Source: Bacteroidetes bacterium HGW-Bacteroidetes-12
Lineage (GTDB): Bacteria > Bacteroidota > Bacteroidia > Flavobacteriales_E > Vicingaceae
Assembly (NCBI GenBank): GCA_002841035.1
Contig: PHDR01000206.1
Coordinates: 1 to 5,436 of the forward strand
DNA: 5,436 nucleotides
Direction: 5' to 3'
Position numbers and translations under genes: made by a program. Within the stretch, counting starts at the first letter, position 1; every line of letters starts with the position of its first letter. The notes below the pieces were generated by a model. It was not told the DNA's origin and made no database searches. It saw nothing but the letters and a program-made list of their open reading frames with translations. Positions 1 to 5,287 of the stretch are shown piece after piece.

Positions 1-96
1 TTTGTAAAGTATAAAGTTTGTAAAGTATAAAGTTTGTAAAGTATAAAGTTTGTAAAGTATAAAGTTTGTAAAGTATAAAGTTTGTAAAGTATAAAG
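1..96. repeat. Tandem array of a 16-bp unit, six perfect copies
   Basis: The unit TTTGTAAAGTATAAAG occurs six times head to tail with no mismatch, followed by three more bases (TTT) of a seventh copy. The array begins at the first base of the window, so it may extend further left. There are no spacers between copies. The plus strand has TAA stops in the unit; the minus strand reads open through the array only because the unit lacks stop triplets in that direction, and nothing suggests it is translated. It lies downstream of ccoNO. Perfect identity of copies suggests recent expansion by slippage. Any function is unknown. Confidence 0.97.
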
Positions 97-112
97 TTTA
101 ATATTTATAATT

Positions 113-130
113 TTCTCACATTCTCACATT
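113..130. repeat. Short tandem repeat, 8-bp period (TTCTCACA)
   Basis: TTCTCACA occurs twice in direct succession, followed by TT of a third copy. The unit differs by one base from the TTCACACA unit (a phase of ATTCACAC) repeated at 213-247, so both patches appear to be the same simple-sequence family placed either side of an unrelated stretch of about 80 bp. Confidence 0.85.
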
Positions 131-151
131 GTTTAACTACTGCGTTACACA

Positions 152-167
152 ACATTCTTCAGAATGT
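152..167. other. Short inverted repeat (hairpin) downstream of ccoNO
   Basis: ACATTC (152-157) pairs with GAATGT (162-167) around the loop TTCA. The stem could be read as 7 bp with a 2-base loop. In the direction of ccoNO transcription no U-run follows, so it is a poor intrinsic terminator. In the plus direction six T residues (177-182) follow, but only after a gap of nine bases. Its role, if any, is unclear. Confidence 0.4.
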
Positions 168-212
168 ATTACTGAGTTTTTTAATTTTAATTTAACCATT
201 GAACATTGGTTT

Positions 213-247
213 ATTCACACATTCACACATTAAATAATTCACACATT
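213..247. repeat. Short tandem repeat, 8-bp period (ATTCACAC)
   Basis: ATTCACAC occurs twice in tandem at 213-228, followed by ATT. After five other bases a third copy starts at 237 and continues into ATT, reaching the last base of the ccoNO stop codon (complement of 247-249). The repeat therefore abuts the 3' end of the oxidase gene. It is related by one substitution to the repeat at 113-130. Confidence 0.85.
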
Positions 248-2373
248 TACTTTTCCACATCTTTTCCTAAGCGTTGTAAGTAGGCAATAAGAGCAATAAT
301 TTCTTTATTAGCATCGGCTGTTTTTATTCCTTCCTCTTTTAATTGTGCAGCAATTTCTTCGGCTTGCGTTTTTAAATCAGCAATAGCTTTGTTATCATAA
401 CCATCTTCATAAGGAACGCCTAAGGTTTGCATTGCTCTAATTTTTGCAGGAGTACTTTCTACATCAATATCTTTTGTGAGCAACCAACTGTATCGAGGCA
501 TTACAGAGCCTGGCGACATACTTTCAGGATTGTCCATGTGATTGTAGTGCCAAGAATGTGATTTTCTTAATTTTTTTGAACCTTCACGAGCTAAATCGGG
601 ACCTGTTCTTTTTGAACCCCATTGAAAAGGATGGTCATAAACAAATTCGCCTGATTTTGAATAATCGCCATAACGTTCCACTTCGTGTCTAAATGGTCTT
701 ATCATTTGCGAATGACAGTTATAACAGCCTTCTTTTATGTAAATATCTCTTCCTTGTAATTCAAGCGGTGTGTAGGGTTTCACAGCTTCAATAGTTGGTA
801 CATTTGATTTTACTAAGAAAGTAGGCACCATTTCTACTGCTCCGCCAATTAAAATAACGATGAGTGCAAAAATCAATAATTGTATAGGTTTTCTTTCTAT
901 TGGTCGGTGCCAGTATTCGCCAAGTTTTGGGGTGAAGTTTTTTGCCAACGCAGGAGCTTCGGCTTCTTCATTTGCAACAAAATTACCTGCTTTAACGGTT
1001 TTAAACATATTGTACACCATAATTAATGCTCCAATTAAATATAATGTACCACCTAAACTTCGGGTTGCATACATTGGGATAATTTGGGTAACTGTTTCTA
1101 AAAAGTTAGGGTATTTTAAAAATCCATCTGGCGTAAATTCTTGCCACATAAAATATTGTGTGAATCCAGCAAAATAAAGTGGTACAGCATAAACCAATAT
1201 ACCTATTGTGCCTATCCAAAAGTGTGCGTTTGCTAATTTTTCGGAATATAATTTTGTTTTAAACATTCGAGGAATTAGCCAATACATCATACCAAAGGTT
1301 AAAAAACCATTCCAGCCCAACGCTCCAATGTGAACGTGTCCTATAGTCCAATCGGTAAAATGGCTAATAGCATTAACGCTTTTTAATGACAACATTGGTC
1401 CTTCAAAAGTAGCCATACCATAGGCGGTAATGGCAACTACAAAAAATTTGAGTGCTGCTTGGTCGCGCACTTTATCCCAAGCTCCACGCAAGGTTAATAA
1501 TCCGTTAATCATACCTCCCCAAGAAGGAGCAATAAGCATTACAGAGAATACAACACCTAAGGTTTGGGCCCATTCGGGCAAGGAAGTATATAACAAATGG
1601 TGAGGTCCTGCCCAAATGTACAAGAAAATTAATGCCCAAAAGTGAATGATGGATAATTTATAAGAATAAACAGGGCGTTGTGCAATTTTTGGTAAGAAAT
1701 AATACATTAATCCTAAGTAAGGTGTTGTTAAGAAAAAGGCTACGGCATTGTGTCCGTACCACCATTGCACTAAGGCATCTTGCACACCTGCATACCACGA
1801 ATAGCTTTTCATAAAACTAACGGGTAATTCAAAAGAATTAACAAGATGAAGCACTGCAACAGTAACGAATGTAGCTATATAAAACCAAATAGCAACATAT
1901 AAATGGCGTTCTCTTCTGGCTAAAATAGTAGCAAACATATTCCAACCAAAAACTACCCAAATTAGCGTAATGGCAATATCTATGGGCCATTCTAATTCGG
2001 CATATTCTTTTCCTGTTGTAAATCCTGCCAACAAGGTAATTGCCGCTGACACAATAATTAATTGCCAACCCCAAAAATTAATCATACTCAATTTATCGCT
2101 CCACATTCTGGTTTTAAGCAAGCGTTGAAGAGAATAATAAACCCCTGTAAATATTCCATTACCCACAAAGGCAAAAATAACTGCGTTGGTATGTAGCGGA
2201 CGAGTTCTTCCAAAAGTGGTAAATTCTAAATTAAAGTTTAGTGCGGGTAAATACATTTGTAGAGCTACTAAAAGCCCTACCAACATACCAACTATACCCC
2301 ACAAACCTGTTGCATAAGCAAACATTTTAACGATTTTATTGTCGTAATAAAACTTTTCTACTTGTTCTGACAT
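247..2373 (-). CDS. ccoNO: cbb3-type cytochrome c oxidase, fused subunits I and II (CcoN-CcoO)
   Basis: This is the catalytic core of a cbb3-type (C-family heme-copper) oxidase in the inner membrane, which passes electrons from c-type cytochromes to O2 and pumps protons, usually at low oxygen. Residues 1 to about 475 form the polytopic CcoN domain. Likely ligands are H61 and H348 (low-spin heme b), H346 (heme b3), and H208, H258 and H259 (CuB), with Y252 in YIWAGPHH as the tyrosine cross-linked to the CuB histidine. E324 in TFEGP is also present. After a linker, the CcoO domain begins near residue 480 with a membrane anchor (about 497-518). It carries one heme c site, CYNCH (550-554), with M625 as probable axial ligand. 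The 708-residue length equals the two subunits joined, an arrangement known in Bacteroidota, and the frame is intact. The start fits the family N-terminus and lies 10 bases after ccoS, so the two are probably co-transcribed. No ccoQ or ccoP follows within the window. Confidence 0.97.
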   Translation of the reverse strand: MSEQVEKFYYDNKIVKMFAYATGLWGIVGMLVGLLVALQMYLPALNFNLEFTTFGRTRPLHTNAVIFAFVGNGIFTGVYYSLQRLLKTRMWSDKLSMINFWGWQLIIVSAAITLLAGFTTGKEYAELEWPIDIAITLIWVVFGWNMFATILARRERHLYVAIWFYIATFVTVAVLHLVNSFELPVSFMKSYSWYAGVQDALVQWWYGHNAVAFFLTTPYLGLMYYFLPKIAQRPVYSYKLSIIHFWALIFLYIWAGPHHLLYTSLPEWAQTLGVVFSVMLIAPSWGGMINGLLTLRGAWDKVRDQAALKFFVVAITAYGMATFEGPMLSLKSVNAISHFTDWTIGHVHIGALGWNGFLTFGMMYWLIPRMFKTKLYSEKLANAHFWIGTIGILVYAVPLYFAGFTQYFMWQEFTPDGFLKYPNFLETVTQIIPMYATRSLGGTLYLIGALIMVYNMFKTVKAGNFVANEEAEAPALAKNFTPKLGEYWHRPIERKPIQLLIFALIVILIGGAVEMVPTFLVKSNVPTIEAVKPYTPLELQGRDIYIKEGCYNCHSQMIRPFRHEVERYGDYSKSGEFVYDHPFQWGSKRTGPDLAREGSKKLRKSHSWHYNHMDNPESMSPGSVMPRYSWLLTKDIDVESTPAKIRAMQTLGVPYEDGYDNKAIADLKTQAEEIAAQLKEEGIKTADANKEIIALIAYLQRLGKDVEK

Positions 2374-2383
2374 AATTATTTTT

Positions 2384-2560
2384 TTAATGTTTGTTTGATT
2401 TTTTATTGATTTTAGATTTTAATTCATCATCAAAAAGCATACGAACTGAAGGCGTATAATCATCTTCATATTGCCCATTTTTAACTGACCAAATAAACGC
2501 TAATAGAAACGAAGCGGCTACTGTTAAGCTTACAATGATTAAAATGAAAAGTACACTCAT
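2384..2560 (-). CDS. ccoS: cbb3-type cytochrome oxidase assembly protein CcoS
   Basis: This small gene was found by translating the minus strand by hand and encodes 58 residues beginning MSVLFILIIVSL. CcoS is a small inner-membrane protein required for maturation of cbb3 oxidase; without it the enzyme lacks heme b and copper cofactors in the catalytic subunit (family knowledge). Residues 3 to about 24 form one hydrophobic membrane segment. It is followed by the family signature GQYEDDYTPSVRMLFDDE (about 29-46) and a short lysine- and asparagine-rich tail. Length and motif are typical. The stop codon lies 10 bases before the ccoNO start, suggesting one transcript and possibly coupled translation. 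No Shine-Dalgarno is visible; the start is preceded by ATCAAAA. The Bacteroidota -7 element upstream at 2580-2587 implies a leader of about 16 bases. Confidence 0.96.
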   Translation of the reverse strand: MSVLFILIIVSLTVAASFLLAFIWSVKNGQYEDDYTPSVRMLFDDELKSKINKKSNKH

Positions 2561-2579
2561 TTTTGATAGAATTCTGTGG

Positions 2580-2587
2580 CAAAATTA
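2580..2587 (-). promoter_or_regulatory. Putative promoter -7 element of ccoS-ccoNO
   Basis: On the minus strand this reads TAATTTTG, an exact match to the Bacteroidota primary sigma -7 element TAnnTTTG. Taking the final G as about -4 places the start of transcription near 2576, about 16 bases ahead of the ccoS ATG. There is no clean TTTG -33 element at the expected distance (TTCTG is the nearest approach), which would fit a promoter dependent on an activator bound at the upstream site 2611-2622. This is inferred from sequence only. Confidence 0.5.
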
Positions 2588-2610
2588 GTGTGTTAAAAAT
2601 ACAGAATAAA

Positions 2611-2622
2611 TGACTTTTATCA
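2611..2622. promoter_or_regulatory. Candidate CRP/FNR-family activator site upstream of ccoS
   Basis: The site reads TGACTTTTATCA on the plus strand and TGATAAAAGTCA on the minus strand, so it has the TGA-N6-TCA core shared by FNR and CRP sites. Its flanks match the FNR consensus TTGAT-N4-ATCAA only partly (CTGAT on one arm, GTCAT on the other). Its centre is about 40.5 bp upstream of the predicted start of transcription, the usual class II activator position. A near-identical site lies at the same distance from the -7-like element of ccoI. Confidence 0.45.
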
Positions 2623-2626
2623 GGTT

Positions 2627-2648
2627 AAAAAATTCTTTTTAGAATCTT
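2627..2648 (-). terminator. Weak intrinsic terminator-like hairpin after ccoI
   Basis: On the minus strand AAGATTCT (from 2648 to 2641) can pair with AGAATTTT (2636 to 2629) around an AAAA loop, giving 8 pairs including one G-U. The downstream arm runs into a stretch of six U residues (2632 to 2627). The stem is very AT-rich, so termination may be partial. It lies between the ccoI stop and the ccoS promoter signals, where a terminator would separate the two units. Confidence 0.35.
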
Positions 2649-2692
2649 ATGATAATCAATATATAAAATAAAAAAATAATTCATATAACCCA

Positions 2693-2717
2693 TTCTTAAT
2701 TTAAGAAAATTTTCTTA
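2693..2717. repeat. Alternating inverted repeats overlapping the ccoI stop codon
   Basis: Three arms lie in a row: TTCTTA (2693-2698), TAAGAA (2702-2707) and TTCTTA (2712-2717). The middle arm can pair with either neighbour, giving two mutually exclusive 6-bp hairpins. Bases 2702-2717 together form a perfect 16-bp palindrome, and its right arm contains the ccoI stop codon (complement of 2715-2717). No U-run follows, so it does not look like a classical terminator; it might stabilise the 3' end of the mRNA. Confidence 0.6.
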
Positions 2718-5129
2718 CACATAGTCATTGGAGTTATTTATTTTTTTTCTATATAATAAATTAGTAGAAATTGTTACAAAAACTACCACCGTTATAGAGC
2801 TTAGCGGCATTAAAATAGCAGCTACAACAGGCGACAAAAGTCCTTGAACTGCAAAACTCAATCCTACAATATTATAAAGAAAAGAAATAATAAAACTAAC
2901 TACAATAATGTGCATACTTCCTTTACAAAACTTTAAAAACAAGGGGATTTTATCAAAAGCACTTGCTTCTAAAATTGCATCGCAAGCAGGCGAAAACGTG
3001 TTTACATCTTCCGAAATGGAAATACCAACATTACTTTGTTTCAGCGCTCCAGCATCGTTTAGCCCATCGCCTATCATAACCACTTTTTGGTTTTTTTGTT
3101 GAAGTTGTTTAATAAATTTCAACTTATCATCGGGCTGTTGGTTAAATAAAAATTGCGTTGAAGCACTAAAATAGTTAGCTAAATTGATTTTTTCACTCTC
3201 ATTATCGCCCGAAATTAGATGCAGATTATATTTTTTTGAAAGTGCAACAATAACTTTTTTAAGGTTGTTTCTATATACATTTTCGAGCTTAAAAAACCCA
3301 TAAACTTGCCCATTAATTTCAACATAAACAGAAGTTGTTTTTGGCATTTCTGCTTGTTTTTTTGTAATAAAAAAAGCGGAGCCTATTCTAATTTTTTGTT
3401 TATTTACTATTGCTTCAAGTCCTTTTCCTTGTGTTTCCTTAAAATCAGAAACAGAAAACAATTTAGCATTTTTATTGGTTGCAAAAATGAGTTTACTTAA
3501 CGGGTGTGCTGATTGCCTTAACAACGAAAAAACCATAGCAGTTTGTTCTTCTGATAATGTTGTTCCTGAATAAGTTACTACCGATTTGGTGGCTTGGGTT
3601 ATGGTTCCTGTTTTGTCAAAAACAATGCTTGTGATGTTGGCTAACTGTTCAATTACGCTTGCATTTTTTAAATAGAATTTATGTTTTCCTAAAATACGCA
3701 ACACGTTTCCAAAAGTAAACGGAGCCGAAAGTGCTAACGCACAAGGACAGGCAATTATTAATACCGAAGTAAAAGCGTGAATAGCAATTTTAACATCAAT
3801 TTTCCACCAATATAGTAAACATCCAACGGCAATAATTAAAATAATTAACGTAAAATATTTGCTTATTCTATTTGTTAATCCCTCAAAATTAAGGTGTTGA
3901 TTTTTGGTGAATGCATCGTCATTCCATAGTTGAGTTAAATAAGAATGTGAAAGTTCTTTTACAACTTTTAGCTGAATTGCTTGCCCAATTTGTTTGCCAC
4001 CTGCATAAATTTTATCACCAATTTTTTTATTTACCAACGCTGCTTCACCCGTTACAAAACTGTTGTCAATATGAGCATTTCCTTCAATTAAAATGGCATC
4101 AACAGGAATAATTTCATTGTTTTTAATTAAAATTACATCGCCTACTTTAACATCTGAAACAGGAATACTTTTTTCATTTTTATTTGATTCAATTATGATT
4201 GTTGATATTGGAAAATAAGACTTATAATCTCTTTCAAACGATAAAATGGAATATGTTTTTTGTTGAAAAATTTTACCCAACAACATAAAAAAGATAAGTC
4301 CTGCCAACGAATCCATATACCCAGCTCCCGAATTAGAGCTTATTTCAAACACACTTCTTCCAAAAAGGGCTAAAATGCCTAAAGCAATAGGCACATCAAT
4401 ATTTATAGATTTACGTGTTAGTGCTTTCCAGCCCGATATTAGGTAATCGGAAGCACTATAAAACAAAACAGGCAAAGACAATAGAATATTAATATATCCA
4501 AAAAATTGAGCGAAAGTGCTTTCTTTTAGGCTGTCCAACCCAAAATATTCGGGCAAGCTAATCAACATAATGTTTCCAAAACAAAAACCAGCTGTTCCTA
4601 ATTTAAAAATTAAATTACGGTCAATGGTGTGTGTTTTTTTACTGATGTCAGAAAAATTTATTTCAGGCTCATAGCCAATAGAAGCAAGTAGTTCAACCAA
4701 TTTTCGGAGTGATAATTGGTTGTTTTTAAATGAAATTTTAATTTCTTTTTTTAAGAAATTAACACGAGAAGAAATGATGTATTCATTAAGTTTGTATAAG
4801 TTTTCTAACAACCAAATGCACGAGCTACAATGAATTTGAGGAAGATATAAGGTAATCATAGCTTGTTCATCATCTTTAAAATCGATGAGTTTTTCAAAAA
4901 TTTGCTCGTTATCAAGGTATTCAAATTTTTTGACTGCATTTTTAGGTGGTGAAATTCCTGGCATTTTTTCTATATCATAATAATCGCATAAATTATTTTG
5001 ATTGAGAATTTCAAACACGGTTTTGCAACCCGAACAACAAAATTGCTTGTTATCGAACAAAATTGTTTCTTCAAGACAATCTTCTCCGCAATGAAAACAA
5101 ACTGATTTATTTTTTATCTGGCCTGACAT
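2715..5129 (-). CDS. ccoI: Copper-transporting P1B-type ATPase for cbb3 oxidase assembly (CcoI/FixI/CopA2 type)
   Basis: This 804-residue inner-membrane pump uses ATP to export Cu(+), in this family for assembly of cbb3 oxidase rather than for copper resistance. The N-terminus has a cysteine-rich metal-binding domain (C11, C14, C18, C31, C32, C35) as in PF12156. An HMA-like domain with C101-S-S-C104 follows. Membrane segments begin near residue 174 with LGTAGF, a FixI-like signature. The actuator domain has TGEA (360-363) in place of the common TGES. The transport helix has CPC (461-463). The catalytic domain has D505 in DKTGT, HP (542-543), GKG (568-570), SGDN (640-643) and GDGLND (687-692). 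The last two helices hold YN (752-753) and MPLSS (774-778), completing the Cu(+) ligand set of P1B-1 ATPases. No motif required for turnover is missing. ccoS follows after 154 bases; rpmG is divergent upstream. The start is chosen because the cysteine motif begins soon after it. Confidence 0.95.
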   Translation of the reverse strand: MSGQIKNKSVCFHCGEDCLEETILFDNKQFCCSGCKTVFEILNQNNLCDYYDIEKMPGISPPKNAVKKFEYLDNEQIFEKLIDFKDDEQAMITLYLPQIHCSSCIWLLENLYKLNEYIISSRVNFLKKEIKISFKNNQLSLRKLVELLASIGYEPEINFSDISKKTHTIDRNLIFKLGTAGFCFGNIMLISLPEYFGLDSLKESTFAQFFGYINILLSLPVLFYSASDYLISGWKALTRKSINIDVPIALGILALFGRSVFEISSNSGAGYMDSLAGLIFFMLLGKIFQQKTYSILSFERDYKSYFPISTIIIESNKNEKSIPVSDVKVGDVILIKNNEIIPVDAILIEGNAHIDNSFVTGEAALVNKKIGDKIYAGGKQIGQAIQLKVVKELSHSYLTQLWNDDAFTKNQHLNFEGLTNRISKYFTLIILIIAVGCLLYWWKIDVKIAIHAFTSVLIIACPCALALSAPFTFGNVLRILGKHKFYLKNASVIEQLANITSIVFDKTGTITQATKSVVTYSGTTLSEEQTAMVFSLLRQSAHPLSKLIFATNKNAKLFSVSDFKETQGKGLEAIVNKQKIRIGSAFFITKKQAEMPKTTSVYVEINGQVYGFFKLENVYRNNLKKVIVALSKKYNLHLISGDNESEKINLANYFSASTQFLFNQQPDDKLKFIKQLQQKNQKVVMIGDGLNDAGALKQSNVGISISEDVNTFSPACDAILEASAFDKIPLFLKFCKGSMHIIVVSFIISFLYNIVGLSFAVQGLLSPVVAAILMPLSSITVVVFVTISTNLLYRKKINNSNDYV

Positions 5130-5140
5130 AATTTAAGGCA

Positions 5141-5150
5141 CAAAAGTCTA
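5141..5150 (-). promoter_or_regulatory. Possible promoter -7 region of ccoI
   Basis: The minus strand reads TAGACTTTTG. Its last eight bases, GACTTTTG, match the Bacteroidota element TAnnTTTG at all but the first base. Transcription would then start near 5137, leaving a leader of about 8 bases before the ccoI ATG. No TTTG lies at the usual -33 distance. On its own this is weak; the support comes from its spacing to the TGA-N6-TCA site at 5172-5183, which equals that seen upstream of ccoS. Confidence 0.3.
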
Positions 5151-5171
5151 TCTTTGTGTTTCAAAAAACTA

Positions 5172-5183
5172 TGAATTTTGTCA
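5172..5183. promoter_or_regulatory. Candidate CRP/FNR-family activator site upstream of ccoI
   Basis: The minus strand reads TGACAAAATTCA, again TGA-N6-TCA, identical at 10 of 12 positions to the ccoS site TGATAAAAGTCA; with one more base on each side, 12 of 14 agree. Exactly 23 bp separate it from the -7-like octamer GACTTTTG, as in the ccoS promoter. It sits in the divergent region shared with rpmG, but its distance from the rpmG promoter suggests it acts mainly on ccoI. Confidence 0.4.
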
Positions 5184-5227
5184 GAATTTCAACTAGTTTT
5201 TTTTTGATTAAAAATAATAGTTATTTA

Positions 5228-5260
5228 TTTGTTAGAATTTCAAAAAAAATTCTAAATTTG
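5228..5260 (+). promoter_or_regulatory. Predicted rpmG promoter (TTTG, 21 bp, TAAATTTG)
   Basis: TTTG at 5228-5231 and TAAATTTG at 5253-5260 are exact matches to the Bacteroidota -33 (TTTG) and -7 (TAnnTTTG) elements, with a 21-bp spacer that is within the usual range. The start of transcription would lie near 5264, giving a leader of about 24 bases before the rpmG ATG. This is the best-formed promoter in the window, as expected for a ribosomal protein gene. Confidence 0.65.
5232..5255. promoter_or_regulatory. Inverted repeat filling the rpmG promoter spacer, candidate operator
   Basis: TTAGAATTT (5232-5240) and AAATTCTAA (5247-5255) are perfect 9-bp inverted copies separated by six bases. 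The repeat begins right after the -33 TTTG and overlaps the first three bases of the -7 element, a position where a bound repressor would block RNA polymerase. A related half, TCAGAATTTCAA, occurs at 5181-5192. A regulator cannot be named. In AT-rich DNA some chance palindromes are expected, though a perfect 9-bp pair in this exact place is notable. Confidence 0.4.
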
Positions 5261-5287
5261 CAATCCAATTTTAAAAAGTTTGAACAA

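Larger units (their letters stand above)
97..246. other. Gene-free AT-rich region downstream of ccoNO
   Basis: Reading both strands, I see no open frame of useful length: the few ATG codons run into stops within a few codons. The stretch contains two short tandem repeats of 8-bp period and a hairpin at 152-167, annotated separately. A second weak inverted repeat pairs AACCA (194-198) with TGGTT (207-211) around an 8-base loop. No strong intrinsic terminator for ccoNO is visible: neither hairpin is followed by a U-run in the minus-strand direction. Confidence 0.7.

Noticed and set aside
1..96. CRISPR array or coding repeat
   Set aside because: Copies abut with no spacers. The minus-strand frames are open only because the unit lacks stop triplets, and the 16-bp period would shift frame at every copy.
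152..182. Intrinsic terminator for ccoNO, or for a plus-strand gene to the left
   Set aside because: No U-run follows the hairpin in the ccoNO direction. In the plus direction the T-run is nine bases away and no plus-strand gene is seen, so it is kept only as an inverted repeat.
860..1177. Plus-strand open frame of 105 codons
   Set aside because: It lies wholly inside ccoNO on the opposite strand, has no recognisable domain and no promoter, and is explained by the coding constraints of ccoNO.
1838..2074. Minus-strand open frame of 78 codons in another frame
   Set aside because: It overlaps the ccoNO membrane domain in a shifted frame; its cysteine- and tyrosine-rich translation is typical of an out-of-frame shadow.
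2646..2659. Second FNR-like site, TTGAT-N4-ATAAG on the minus strand
   Set aside because: Only one arm matches; the TGA-N6-TCA symmetry is lacking, and it lies about 76 bp upstream of the predicted start. It is weaker than the site at 2611-2622.
2908..3102. Plus-strand open frame of 64 codons, with similar ones at 3306-3500 and 3911-4111
   Set aside because: All are antisense to the conserved catalytic and actuator parts of ccoI and show no family resemblance.
247..5129. An undescribed biological system in the coding part of the window
   Set aside because: All three genes on this stretch belong to the known cbb3 oxidase and maturation module with intact motifs. The only unexplained signals are regulatory or repetitive DNA.
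5191..5205. AACTAGTT palindrome running into nine T residues, as a plus-strand terminator
   Set aside because: The stem is too short to form a stable hairpin, and there is no plus-strand gene upstream of it in this divergent intergenic region.
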